Below, piece after piece: positions 53,421 through 62,475 of a stretch of DNA of 64,000 nucleotides. Source of the stretch: Flavobacteriaceae bacterium CG2_30_31_66 (GTDB lineage: Bacteria; Bacteroidota; Bacteroidia; Flavobacteriales; Flavobacteriaceae); the NCBI GenBank assembly GCA_001873065.1, contig MNYM01000046.1:1-64000 (forward strand), read 5' to 3'. The notes below the pieces were generated by a model. It was not told the DNA's origin. It saw only the letters and a program-made list of their open reading frames with translations, and did not search any database. Within the stretch, counting starts at the first letter, position 1. Every line of letters begins with the position of its first letter. The position numbers and the translations under genes are program-made.

Positions 53421-54624
53421 CTAATTTTTGTATGATTTTAGTAATAATATCTTTGGCAACAGCTGATTTAGATTTCAAATCAAAATCAGTACTATTCAAA
53501 TCTTTATCAATAATAGTAATTTTATTTGTGTTGGCTGCAAAACCTGCTCCTTTATCTTGCAAAGAATTTAAAACAATCAAGTCTAAATTTTTCCGTTGCA
53601 ATTTGCTTTTTGCATTTTCAATTTCATTGTCAGTTTCCAATGCAAAACCAACTAAAAATTGGCTTTTTTTAATTTCTCCTAAAGATGCTAAAATATCCTT
53701 GGTTGGTTTCAACTCAATGGATAACGTTGCATCTTTCTTTTTTATTTTTTGAGTTGCAACATTTTTTGGTTTGTAATCGGCAACTGCAGCTGCCAAAATA
53801 GCAATATCTACTTCAGGAAAAAATTGATGTACAGCTTTATACATTTCATCTGCAGTAATCACATCAATTCTATGAATCAAAGAATGTTTGATTTGCTCGT
53901 TTGATGGCCCAGAAATCAAAAAAATTTCAGCACCTAAATTGGCTGCTTCCTTGGCAATTTCGAAACCCATTTTTCCAGAAGAATGATTTCCAATAAAACG
54001 AACAGGATCAATAGCTTCATAAGTTGGACCTGCCGTAATCAATACTTTTTTATCACGCAAAGGTAACTTTGATAAAATATCATTTTCAATAAACGAAACA
54101 ATATCTTCTGGTTCTGCCATTCTTCCTTCTCCAACCAAACCACTTGCCAATTCTCCAGAAGTTGCAGGAATTAAGATATTTCCAAAGCTTTGTAATTTTT
54201 CAATATTCTCTTTAGTTGAAAAATGTTTGTACATGTCCAAATCCATTGCTGGCGCAAAATATACAGGACATTTTGCTGATAAATAAGTTGCCAAGACCAA
54301 ATTATCGCAAGTACCATTTGCCATTTTTGACAAGGTATTTGCAGTTGTTGGTGCAATCAAAAAATAATCAGCCCATAAACCCAATTCAACGTGATTGTTC
54401 CAAAGTTCGTTGTCGTTTTCTGTATCATAAAACGAAGAATGAACAGGATTTTTAGAGAGAGTAGAAAGTGTGAGAGGTGTTATAAAATCTTTAGACGCAG
54501 GAGTCATAATAACTTTGACTTCTGCGCCTAATTTTATAAATAATCGAACTAAATTTGCTGATTTGTAAGCGGCAATTCCTGCAGTAATGCCCAAAAGAAT
54601 TTTTTTTCCGCTTAAAATAGACAT
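53413..54624 (-). CDS. coaBC: bifunctional phosphopantothenoylcysteine decarboxylase/phosphopantothenate-cysteine ligase
   Basis: Two consecutive steps of coenzyme A synthesis. The 403-residue product has the FMN-binding decarboxylase half (KILLGITAGIAAYKSANLVR, IAPTTANTLSKMANG, catalytic FAPAMDLDMY) and the ligase half (VLITAGPTYEAIDPVRFIGN, AAAVADYKPKN, TKDILASLG). It starts at the last base of rpoZ and overlaps DUF4835. Complete. Confidence 0.96.
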   Translation of the reverse strand: MSILSGKKILLGITAGIAAYKSANLVRLFIKLGAEVKVIMTPASKDFITPLTLSTLSKNPVHSSFYDTENDNELWNNHVELGLWADYFLIAPTTANTLSKMANGTCDNLVLATYLSAKCPVYFAPAMDLDMYKHFSTKENIEKLQSFGNILIPATSGELASGLVGEGRMAEPEDIVSFIENDILSKLPLRDKKVLITAGPTYEAIDPVRFIGNHSSGKMGFEIAKEAANLGAEIFLISGPSNEQIKHSLIHRIDVITADEMYKAVHQFFPEVDIAILAAAVADYKPKNVATQKIKKKDATLSIELKPTKDILASLGEIKKSQFLVGFALETDNEIENAKSKLQRKNLDLIVLNSLQDKGAGFAANTNKITIIDKDLNSTDFDLKSKSAVAKDIITKIIQKLDA

Positions 54625-54944
54625 TATTCCGAATCTGGAGTTCTAAAATATACTTTACCTTTTAACCATTCTTCAACAGCCAATGCAGTTGGTTTTGGCA
54701 AACGCTCATAAAACTTAGAAACCTCAATTTGCTCTTTATTTTCAAAAACTTCTTCTAAACTATCATTAAAAGTAGCAAATTCTTCCAATTTTTCAACCAA
54801 TTCAGTTTTTAAATCTGAATTGATTTGCTCTGCTCTTTTTGCAATAATTGCAATCGCTTTATAAATATTTTGAGTTGGCGCTTCAAGTTGATTTTTGTCA
54901 TAAGTAATTGTACTTATAGCCGCTTTTGTGTCTTTATAATCCAT
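54624..54944 (-). CDS. rpoZ: DNA-directed RNA polymerase omega subunit
   Basis: A 106-residue omega-family protein of the Bacteroidota type. The conserved omega helix is TQNIYKAIAIIAKRAEQINS, followed by an acidic segment and the C-terminal KPTALAVEEWLKGKV. It helps assemble the beta-prime subunit. It lies between bamD (10 bases upstream) and coaBC (one-base overlap), a typical flavobacterial arrangement. Confidence 0.92.
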   Translation of the reverse strand: MDYKDTKAAISTITYDKNQLEAPTQNIYKAIAIIAKRAEQINSDLKTELVEKLEEFATFNDSLEEVFENKEQIEVSKFYERLPKPTALAVEEWLKGKVYFRTPDSE

Positions 54945-54954
54945 TTTTTATTTT

Positions 54955-55809
54955 CTATTTTGAATCTTGTAATTCTTTTGAGTTTTCGATAAGAGTGTTA
55001 ATTCTTTCTTGTTCTTTAACAAGGGTCTCATACATTTTTTTAGCCTCGTCTAAATATTTTGACTCAGGATAATTTCTGATTAATTTATCATATGCTTCTA
55101 AAGCATCTTTGATACGCTCGGGTTTTCTTCTGTCATAACTTTTTAAAACAAAATCATGGGCTGCTTTTAATCTGTATAACAAAGCTTCTTCTTTGAATTC
55201 TGAACCTAAATAATCTGATAATAAATTGTCAAAAGCCTGAATAGCAGCTTTATAATTTCTCAAATCATAATCAGCAGTCGTGTAATAAGTCTTCGCTATT
55301 TCAAAATATTTTTTCTGCAATTTGTAACGCAATTCTTTATAATGCTGATTCGCTTCATCAATTTTTTCAGAAGTTGGAAAAGCATTTATAAAACTTTGAA
55401 ATGCATCTAAAGCTTTATTGGTATCTGTTGGATCTTTGCTAAATTCAGGTGAAGCCAATTTATAACTCAATGCAGAGGCGAAAGAAGCTTCTTCCAATTT
55501 AGAACTTGATGGATAATTTTTTGCAAAACGATCAAAATAATATCCAGCATTTTGATAGTTTTTTTCATTGAAATTTGATTGAGCAACCATAAATTGAATT
55601 CTTTCCATTTGTGGTTTTCCTCTGTAAGCAGGAGTTACTTTTTCAAACAATTGAATGGCTTTTGCGAATTTTTTAGTTTCGTACATTTTTACAGCCATTT
55701 TATATTGGTCTTCAACAGTCCCTTTATTAAGCACTTTTTGATACTCTCCACATGAGAATAATAAAAGACTTACGAATGCTAAAAACGCTAAATTTTTAAA
55801 TTTTTGCAT
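54955..55809 (-). CDS. bamD: outer membrane protein assembly factor BamD
   Basis: Lipoprotein of the BAM complex that inserts barrel proteins into the outer membrane. The 284-residue product has a lipoprotein signal (lipobox LLFSC, Cys20) and TPR helices: DQYKMAVKMYETKKFAKAI, YYFDRFAKNYPSS, NYKAAIQAFDNLLSDYLGS and AYDKLIRNYPESKYLDEA. Length and repeats match BamD (ComL). First of the bamD-rpoZ-coaBC-DUF4835 run, with a -7 box close upstream. Confidence 0.94.
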   Translation of the reverse strand: MQKFKNLAFLAFVSLLLFSCGEYQKVLNKGTVEDQYKMAVKMYETKKFAKAIQLFEKVTPAYRGKPQMERIQFMVAQSNFNEKNYQNAGYYFDRFAKNYPSSSKLEEASFASALSYKLASPEFSKDPTDTNKALDAFQSFINAFPTSEKIDEANQHYKELRYKLQKKYFEIAKTYYTTADYDLRNYKAAIQAFDNLLSDYLGSEFKEEALLYRLKAAHDFVLKSYDRRKPERIKDALEAYDKLIRNYPESKYLDEAKKMYETLVKEQERINTLIENSKELQDSK

Positions 55810-55813
55810 CTTG

Positions 55814-55821
55814 CAAAATTA
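55814..55821 (-). promoter_or_regulatory. -7 box of bamD
   Basis: TAATTTTG on the minus strand, four bases before the ATG at 55809, implying a nearly leaderless transcript. No clear -33. Confidence 0.35.
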
Positions 55822-55927
55822 TGAATTAAAGTTGGATTAGTAAAATGATTTTTTTTGTTGAGAAAAAAACTATTTCTAGAACAAAAATCTTAATTATTAA
55901 CGATTAAAATTGTATTTATTGTAAACC

Positions 55928-55976
55928 AAAATTACAACTTTCATAAGAAGAAAACTCTTAAAAAAGTTGTAATTTT
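55928..55976 (-). terminator. long inverted repeat after dapA, possible terminator
   Basis: AAAATTACAACTTT (55928-55941) and AAAGTTGTAATTTT (55963-55976) are perfect 14-base inverted copies around a 21-base loop. The T-run after the stem is short, so it is a weak terminator or an RNA-stability hairpin. Confidence 0.45.
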
Positions 55977-55997
55977 AAATGTAAAAAGTACTGAAAA

Positions 55998-56873
55998 CTA
56001 GAAATTTGCTACGAAATTTGCTATTTTAGATTGCAAATTATCAGTTGCTTTTACCAAAGGCAAACGAACTGTACTTGCGCAAATGTTCAATTCTTGCAAA
56101 ACAGCTTTGATTCCTGCTGGATTATTTTCTTCAAAAATATAATTGATGATATCCATCATTTTATAATGAATTTCATACGCTTCTTTGTTTTTTCCTTCTA
56201 AACCTAATTGAATCATGTCCGAAAATTCTTTTGGAAACGCTTGCCCAATTACAGAAATAACGCCTGAACCTCCAGCCAAAGTAACACCTAAAGCCAAATC
56301 ATCATCTCCAGAAATGATTAAAAAATCTGCAGGTTTGTCTTTTAAAAGTGTGTAATATTGTTGCTGATTGTTGCCTGCTTCTTTTACAGCAACAATGTTT
56401 TTGAAATCTTTTGCCAAACGTAAAGTCGTGCTTGGCTCCATATTTCTAGCTGTTCTTCCAGGAACATTGTATAAAATGATTGGTTTTTCTGTGGCTTCTG
56501 CAATGGCTTTGTAGTGCTGATAAAAACCTTCTTGTGTTGGTTTGCTATAATAAGGAGCTACAGATAAAATTCCATCAAATTGCGATAAATCCCTGGTTTT
56601 CAATTCTTTTACAACTTCCAAGGTATTGTTTCCTCCAACTCCTAAAACTAGAGGCAAACGTTTGTTATTTGCTTTCACAACCACTTCAATAATCAATTCT
56701 TTTTCCTCTTTGGAAATAGTAGCACTTTCACCAGTTGTCCCATTGATCACTAGATAATTAGTTCCGTTTTCAATGTTAAAATGCACTAATTTTATAAGCG
56801 CTTCAACATCCACTGTAAAATCGTTTTTAAAAGGCGTTACCAAAGCAACACCTAGACCAATAAATTTTTGCAT
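55998..56873 (-). CDS. dapA: 4-hydroxy-tetrahydrodipicolinate synthase
   Basis: Condenses aspartate semialdehyde and pyruvate at the start of lysine/diaminopimelate synthesis. From ATG 56873 the product has 291 residues. It shows [29 protein letters not shown], catalytic Tyr in [12 protein letters not shown], Schiff-base Lys in [10 protein letters not shown] and [14 protein letters not shown] seven codons upstream lies on the -7 box TAATTTTG (56894-56901) and is not used. Complete. Confidence 0.95.
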   Translation of the reverse strand: MQKFIGLGVALVTPFKNDFTVDVEALIKLVHFNIENGTNYLVINGTTGESATISKEEKELIIEVVVKANNKRLPLVLGVGGNNTLEVVKELKTRDLSQFDGILSVAPYYSKPTQEGFYQHYKAIAEATEKPIILYNVPGRTARNMEPSTTLRLAKDFKNIVAVKEAGNNQQQYYTLLKDKPADFLIISGDDDLALGVTLAGGSGVISVIGQAFPKEFSDMIQLGLEGKNKEAYEIHYKMMDIINYIFEENNPAGIKAVLQELNICASTVRLPLVKATDNLQSKIANFVANF

Positions 56874-56893
56874 TATTCTTAAAATTTGATACA

Positions 56894-56901
56894 CAAAATT
56901 A
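56894..56901 (-). promoter_or_regulatory. -7 box of dapA
   Basis: TAATTTTG on the minus strand, 20 bases upstream of the ATG. The best upstream TTG lies 24 bases away, longer than usual. Confidence 0.4.
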
Positions 56902-56971
56902 CACTTTTAAAATGGATGAAATCTTCAAAAAAAAAATTCTTGACAAGAATCCACAACTTTTGAAATGTCGT

Positions 56972-57439
56972 TTAATTTTTAATTTTATTTAAAAGAATAA
57001 GATACTTTTTTAGTTCAATTAAAAAACTGTCAATATTACTTGGGATTTCAGCAATTTCGATGTCATACAATTGTTGATTTACCCCTGAAATTCCAACTTT
57101 GAATGTTGCTTTAGAATGCAAAACAGCTGATTCTATAAAGATATTTTTTACGTTGAAATACCCAATTAACATATCAAAAGGTTCTTCCAAAAATTCTAAC
57201 AATTCTGTTTGTTGGATGTTTCCTTGCCAATTAAAAGATTTATCAGAAAAATGATTTAACGGAGATTTGTATTTTTTATCAACATCCAAAAAACTAAAAA
57301 ATTTCACATTTTCAAGCTTCAAAATTTTCTCAACTTCTTCTTGAATATTTGTCCATTTTAAAATGCTCTGGGAAGTAATCACGCCAACAGTTTTGATTTC
57401 GTTTAGAGAAACCACTCTCGATTTCTCATTTTCAATCAA
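56972..57439 (-). CDS. DUF6913-type conserved protein, start uncertain
   Basis: The frame from TTG 57439 encodes 155 residues with KTVGVITSQSILKWTNIQEEV, NIQQTELLEFL, FDMLIGYFNVKNIFIESAVL and KVGISGVNQQLYDIEI, of a type (DUF6913) common in flavobacteria with no known function. Coding-like sequence continues upstream in frame (KKIIAKKKFDNL) without ATG, GTG or TTG; related proteins begin with a similar basic helix, so the true start may be a non-standard codon (ATA/ATT) near 57480-57495. No signal or membrane segment. Confidence 0.78.
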   Translation of the reverse strand: MIENEKSRVVSLNEIKTVGVITSQSILKWTNIQEEVEKILKLENVKFFSFLDVDKKYKSPLNHFSDKSFNWQGNIQQTELLEFLEEPFDMLIGYFNVKNIFIESAVLHSKATFKVGISGVNQQLYDIEIAEIPSNIDSFLIELKKYLILLNKIKN

Positions 57440-57523
57440 AAGATTATCGAATTTTTTCTTGGCTATGATTTTTTTTATGAAGCTAATAACTGTGATTATT
57501 TTAGAATTTGAATTGTAAAAATA

Positions 57524-58606
57524 CTATTTATTTGTTTTAATTTCCAATAAAATTAGCTGATTTAATTGTTTTCCATACAATTGAAAATTATTATCAGCCA
57601 CCAAAATTAAAGATTGATTTCCGTTTTTTAATTTTGGACCAAACGTAATTCCCTCAATATTATCAATAATACCCTCTGTTAAAAACTCTTTCACAGTATC
57701 AAAATCAAATAACAACCTTTTTTTCAGAGGCGTAAAAGAGGTGTTTTTCAAAGATGAAATTGACAAAATATTTGTGGTATTTTTTTCTATAAACGCTTCA
57801 AAAATACGAATCGTATTTCCATAACTTCCATAATTATTTTGAAACGCTCTTTCCACAATCAAAAAATGATTTTTTTGGATTTCAAGCAAGGCAGTTACGC
57901 CATTTAGATTTTGATTTCCTTTGAAAGGTTTTGAAATATTTTCCAATTGATACGCAAATTGTTTCGTCGCAATTTTTGATTTTTTATCAAAATACGTAAT
58001 TCTAATTGGTGATGACTTTTTTTCAAAAGTTGGTTCATCACCATCTACAGAAAGTGGCGCTTCTACTCCAACCCAAAAACCTTGATTATCAATATTTTTA
58101 CTTGAAGATTCAAAAACGCCATTGTGTTTGAAAGTTTCGATATTTGAGAGTGTTTTTGGCAATTGAAATTGGTCTAAAAATCTGCCATTTGCATCGATTT
58201 TAAAAATCGTTGGTTGCTTTTTTTTCCTGATAGAACCTTCACTTACCAAATGTATTTCATTGGTTTTTTTATCAACAAAAATGGATTCTAAATCCAACTC
58301 ATTTTCTTTGAAAAAAGTACTTGTTGAATCGTTTAAAAGAATGGTTTTCTTGAAATTGACAGTTTCAATTGTATCACTTTTGATGCCAATTGTTGCAGTC
58401 ACTATTCTAGGATTATTGGAATCGTCAATCACAAAAAAATAGTCATCATTCACAAAATCAATTCCTGACAAACCTCCAATTGTTTGATTTTGAAACTGTA
58501 ACGAATCTGGAATGATGTATTCGTCTAAATAATTTATGGAGATATTTTTTTTTGTTCCACAAGCATACATCAATAGTAAAAGCAGTAAAAGAAATGATTT
58601 TTTCAT
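57524..58606 (-). CDS. esterase-like/phytase-like lipoprotein
   Basis: From ATG 58606 the product has 360 residues, with a lipoprotein signal (lipobox LMYAC, Cys16). The mature part resembles the esterase-like-activity-of-phytase family (beta-propeller): GGLSGIDFVNDDYFFVIDDS, ELDLESIFVDKKTNEIHLVSE, GVTALLEIQKNHFLIVERAF and NIEGITFGPKLKNGNQSLILV. 25 codons upstream are open but precede the signal and are excluded. Substrate unknown; outer membrane or periplasm. Confidence 0.87.
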   Translation of the reverse strand: MKKSFLLLLLLLMYACGTKKNISINYLDEYIIPDSLQFQNQTIGGLSGIDFVNDDYFFVIDDSNNPRIVTATIGIKSDTIETVNFKKTILLNDSTSTFFKENELDLESIFVDKKTNEIHLVSEGSIRKKKQPTIFKIDANGRFLDQFQLPKTLSNIETFKHNGVFESSSKNIDNQGFWVGVEAPLSVDGDEPTFEKKSSPIRITYFDKKSKIATKQFAYQLENISKPFKGNQNLNGVTALLEIQKNHFLIVERAFQNNYGSYGNTIRIFEAFIEKNTTNILSISSLKNTSFTPLKKRLLFDFDTVKEFLTEGIIDNIEGITFGPKLKNGNQSLILVADNNFQLYGKQLNQLILLEIKTNK

Positions 58607-58663
58607 TTTCAGAATGTTTTTACAAAGGTATTTTTTTCTGATTTTAAAAACTAAAAATAAATC

Positions 58664-58707
58664 AACAAAAAAAGACCTCACAGGTTTTCAAAACCTGTGA
58701 GGTCTTT
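58664..58707 (-). terminator. perfect 18-bp inverted repeat, terminator of the M1 fusion gene
   Basis: The two 18-base arms (58671-58688 and 58690-58707, sharing AAAGACCTCACAGG) are perfect inverted copies around a single C. The minus strand continues with TTTTTTTGTTG. It lies 17 bases past the stop of the permease-peptidase gene. Near-identical GACCTCACAGG palindromes recur in Bacteroidota genomes (from memory). Confidence 0.8.
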
Positions 58708-58724
58708 CGATAAATATCTAAAAT

Positions 58725-61700
58725 CTAAATCTTTATTCGATTATCATCAGATTGTGTATCAATCAATTTATTATACGGATCAACACCTACTTCTGTTGGT
58801 TTTTTATCCACAATAATGCGAATTTTATTAAAGATTCTTGTGATTTTATGTTTCTTCAAATAAAGTTCTTTTGTTGTCTTTTTACCATTGATTGTTTCTT
58901 CTGTAAAAATTCCGATATCAATGTAATCTTTCAAAGGAACAGATAAAATTGGTTTTTCCATTTTGTCGTTTTTATAACTTAAAGTATCGCCCTTTTTTTC
59001 TCCATAATAGATTTTTCCTTGATCGTCATTTCTGTATTTTGATACTTCAAACTCAATATCTACTTGATATTTTCCGCTTTTCAGTTTTGTTGATGTTGCT
59101 TTTTTAACACTGTTTCTATACAAAGTAATGGTTTCAAACATGTCTTTTATAACATATTGCAAAGAATCAGGAGTTACTTCTTTGATGTGATTTACCATAT
59201 CAATTGAAGTTGTGTAAGGTGGATTTTGAAATTGTACTTTTTCGACGTACTTTTTCAAAGCTTCATTCAGCTTTTTCTCGCCAATATAATCGCTCAAAGC
59301 ATACAAAACCATAGACCCTTTTTGATAATGAATGTATCCTTGACCATCATTATACATCAATGGATTTTCGCGTTTTCTTTCAAATGTTCTTGACAATAAA
59401 TAATCATCCAAGGCTTTCTTTAAAAAAGTACGCATTTTTTCTTTTCCTTGTTGATGTTCCAACACTTTCAGAGAAACATATTCAGACATACTTTCAGACA
59501 ACATTGTGGCACCCAAAACATCTGCACCAATCACTTGATGTGCCCACCATTGATGCGCTACTTCATGCACTGTCACTGCAAAAGGATAATCTACACCATC
59601 ATTTTTTTCGTCTTTTACATCTGCAATAAATCCAATTCCTTCCGAAAATGGAATGGTGTTTGGAAAAGATTGTGCAAAAGTTCCTGCGGTTTTTGGAAAC
59701 TCAATAATTCTGGCTTGTTTGTGTTGATATGGACTGAAATTTTTCGAATTATACTCCAAAGAAGCTTTCATTCCTTTCATCATTCTATCCAAATTGAAGG
59801 TATGTGGTTTGTGATAATAAATTTCAAGACTGATGCCTTTATACATTTCTTTTTTCACTTCATATCTCGCTGAATTGAATGCGTAAAAATTTAAAATTTT
59901 TGAATCCATTTTGTAATGGAAAAAACGTCTGTCACCCTCAGTCCATTCTTTTTGCAAATATCCTGGAGCGATCGCAATTTGGTCTTTGGATGAAGAAACT
60001 GTGGCTTCAAAATCAATCCAATCTGCATCTTTTGAAATGTAGGTATTTCCTAAAGCTGAGGAATCTGATGGATGAGGACGCAAATCATTCTTTGGTAAAC
60101 CGTATTTTTTTCGAGTTTTATCATCTGTCAATTCGCCATTTGAAGAATATCCTAAAGAAGGAAAAATCGCAAAATTATTGATAAATGTTCCGTTTTCAAT
60201 CACAGGAGAATTTTGTCTGTACGTTGTATTTTTTTTACTTTTTACAGTGACAATCAATTGCAAAGAATCTCCAAGTTGTATTTTTTTATCAAAATAATAA
60301 ATATCAAAATTATGGATGGTATCTTTCGAAACGAGTTTATTTGGTTTGTCAAAAACGAAGGTACTTTTCAAAGAATTATGATTCAAAAAAACGCTATCAA
60401 TAGCTTTGTCAGTTTTATTGACCATCGTAAAAATGGCAGTTGCATCAAAAAATCGTTCTTTTGGATAGATATTCATTTTTGTTTTTACGCCAACAATTCT
60501 TGGTTGTGCATAATTTTCAAACTTTTTGTATTTCTTTTCCCATTCTACACTTCGCATTTCAGCTTCCTTGGAAGAAGTTCGTTTGTTTTTAGTGCCTGTT
60601 TCTTGATAAATAGAAAATCCTAATCCTAAAAATGCCGAAAAGAAAATCACAAAACTTACTACATAAACTCCTTTAAATCTTGAACTTGCAATTTGAATTC
60701 TCTCTTTGAAAGAGTTTGGAATTCCACGAACCCAAAACAATGCTGAAAAAATTAATAAAGTAAATCCACATAAAAACCAATACAATTTATAGACTAAAAA
60801 TGGCGTTAAAAATCCGTATGTATTCATATCAGAATAATCATATCCTGGACCTTCATTGTATTTAAAAATTTCTTGTTCAATGCCTGCCAATGATAAAAAC
60901 GGAATTCCAATGGAAAGTACCAATAATAAAAACAAGCCCAAATAGGGATTTCCAATCAACGTTTGAATGAAAATTGCGAGCATAGCCCAAATAAAATAAT
61001 TGAGAAATTCTAATAAAAATAATTCTGTAAAATAATGCCCAATTTCAAAAGTGTAGTAGCCTTTATACATTTGAAATACCATTCCAGAAACCATAATTAG
61101 CGCTAATAAAACCAATTGCATTTTTACCAAAGCTAGCACTTTTGAAAACAATAAGGTCCAATTTGGAATTGGAGTTGCATCCACTAAATGATTCAAATTG
61201 GAAATTTTCGCTCTATTTATAAGCATTCCTGCATACAAAAAAGTACAAATAATGATGGATAATGAAAAGACATTTCCAATATTCAACATTTTCCAAGTAA
61301 CTGGCAAAGTGGGAGTTCCAAAAATATCGCCAATTTCTGATAAGCCAACAATCATCAACACCAATCCAACCAAAACAATTGAAATAAAAGGCCAACTTTT
61401 GATAATGTATTTAAAATCGATATTGGACAATTTCCAAAGTGTTTTGAGGTTTTGAAAGAATGAAAAATCGTAAGCGACTTTAGGTAACGAAATTCTGGTA
61501 ATTCCACTAAAATTGGTTTTGGTAACTCTTTCTCCTTTTGCTTTTCTAAACGAAAATGACAATGCATTTTGACTAAATGTAAAAAAACGAAATACCAATC
61601 CAAAAACCAAACTCGCAATTGCCAACCATAACAAACGATTGTAAACAATCATTTCTTTAATAGGAATTTGTAATTCATTTTGTTCAGAAGGCGTCCAATA

Positions 61701-62375
61701 TTTGGTATAATAATTCACAGAAGCCGCTCCAAAAGGATCTAAAATTGCCAATAAACCTCTTTGTTCAGGCTCAGAAAGCGAACTTTCTAAAACACCTTGC
61801 ACAAAAAGCAATACAATTACAGTGATAAATCCTGCAGCAATATTTCTAGAAAAAGTAACGACTGCAAAAACAATGGCTCCAAACAACAAAATATTGGGTA
61901 AAATAAAAACTAAATATGCCTTAAAATACGTTGAAAGTTGCAAAGGTCCCACCAAATCAGCATTGGTGCCTGGAAAACGAAACCCAATCATCATTCCAAT
62001 AGCAATTGATAAAACAATTACAGTAACCACCACAATTCCACTTAAAAATTTCGCAAATAAATAATTCGCTTTTGTAAAAGGATAGGAATATAAAATGGTG
62101 TGCATCTCACTTTTAAAATCCCTGTGAATGGAAACTCCAATAATGGAAGGAAATAAAAAGAAGATAAAAACGGTCAAACCATTTAATAAATTATTCACTC
62201 CTATTGACGAATTCACAATTCTTGAAGAGCCTGTTGTGGCAGTTACAGAATCAAAAAGCCCAGCAGAAGCTGCTGATAAAAAGAATGATAAAAAGAAAAA
62301 AATGACCAAATAAATATAGAATGCTGGCTTGTTGAACCAGTATTTGAGTTCTTGTTTGAATATTGTTGAAAACAT
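58725..62375 (-). CDS. ABC permease/M1-family aminopeptidase fusion
   Basis: A 1216-residue protein. Residues 1-590 hold about twelve hydrophobic helices in two ABC-2-type permease halves. From about 620 to the end is an M1 peptidase: beta-rich N-part, zinc motif HEVAHQWWAH (His937, Glu938, His941) and downstream Glu in ESMSEYVSLKV. The usual GxMEN element reads SEGIGF, so exopeptidase specificity may differ. The domain order suits a transporter with an external peptidase. The ATPase gene lies 90 bases upstream on the same strand. Transport substrate unknown. Confidence 0.92.
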   Translation of the reverse strand: MFSTIFKQELKYWFNKPAFYIYLVIFFFLSFFLSAASAGLFDSVTATTGSSRIVNSSIGVNNLLNGLTVFIFFLFPSIIGVSIHRDFKSEMHTILYSYPFTKANYLFAKFLSGIVVVTVIVLSIAIGMMIGFRFPGTNADLVGPLQLSTYFKAYLVFILPNILLFGAIVFAVVTFSRNIAAGFITVIVLLFVQGVLESSLSEPEQRGLLAILDPFGAASVNYYTKYWTPSEQNELQIPIKEMIVYNRLLWLAIASLVFGLVFRFFTFSQNALSFSFRKAKGERVTKTNFSGITRISLPKVAYDFSFFQNLKTLWKLSNIDFKYIIKSWPFISIVLVGLVLMIVGLSEIGDIFGTPTLPVTWKMLNIGNVFSLSIIICTFLYAGMLINRAKISNLNHLVDATPIPNWTLLFSKVLALVKMQLVLLALIMVSGMVFQMYKGYYTFEIGHYFTELFLLEFLNYFIWAMLAIFIQTLIGNPYLGLFLLLVLSIGIPFLSLAGIEQEIFKYNEGPGYDYSDMNTYGFLTPFLVYKLYWFLCGFTLLIFSALFWVRGIPNSFKERIQIASSRFKGVYVVSFVIFFSAFLGLGFSIYQETGTKNKRTSSKEAEMRSVEWEKKYKKFENYAQPRIVGVKTKMNIYPKERFFDATAIFTMVNKTDKAIDSVFLNHNSLKSTFVFDKPNKLVSKDTIHNFDIYYFDKKIQLGDSLQLIVTVKSKKNTTYRQNSPVIENGTFINNFAIFPSLGYSSNGELTDDKTRKKYGLPKNDLRPHPSDSSALGNTYISKDADWIDFEATVSSSKDQIAIAPGYLQKEWTEGDRRFFHYKMDSKILNFYAFNSARYEVKKEMYKGISLEIYYHKPHTFNLDRMMKGMKASLEYNSKNFSPYQHKQARIIEFPKTAGTFAQSFPNTIPFSEGIGFIADVKDEKNDGVDYPFAVTVHEVAHQWWAHQVIGADVLGATMLSESMSEYVSLKVLEHQQGKEKMRTFLKKALDDYLLSRTFERKRENPLMYNDGQGYIHYQKGSMVLYALSDYIGEKKLNEALKKYVEKVQFQNPPYTTSIDMVNHIKEVTPDSLQYVIKDMFETITLYRNSVKKATSTKLKSGKYQVDIEFEVSKYRNDDQGKIYYGEKKGDTLSYKNDKMEKPILSVPLKDYIDIGIFTEETINGKKTTKELYLKKHKITRIFNKIRIIVDKKPTEVGVDPYNKLIDTQSDDNRIKI

Positions 62376-62383
62376 ATTTTAAT

Positions 62384-62475
62384 TAGTTTTTAGTGATGAA
62401 TTTTTAGTGATGAGTTTTTTGTTAAAAGTTAAAACTGATACATAATCTTAACTTAAAACTGACAACTAAGAACTC
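62384..62475. repeat. low-complexity tract with tandem direct repeat
   Basis: TTTTTAGTGATGA occurs twice in tandem (62387-62399 and 62401-62413), followed by related words (GTTAAAAGTTAAAACTGA, TTAACTTAAAACTGACAACTAAG). The tract runs into the last codons of the upstream ATPase gene, whose C-terminal residues VLSS are encoded by it. Confidence 0.5.

Noticed and set aside
59448-59873. 141-codon plus-strand frame opposite the M1 peptidase domain
   Set aside because: It lies wholly antisense to a clear M1 domain, has Cys/Ile/Phe-rich text without a motif, and no promoter box; a shadow frame.
60213-60623. 136-codon plus-strand frame opposite the permease-peptidase linker
   Set aside because: Antisense to a confident gene, with no recognisable domain and shadow-like composition.
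62384-62475. Possible CRISPR-like or satellite repeat
   Set aside because: Repeat units are short, degenerate and without regular spacers; no cas genes are present.
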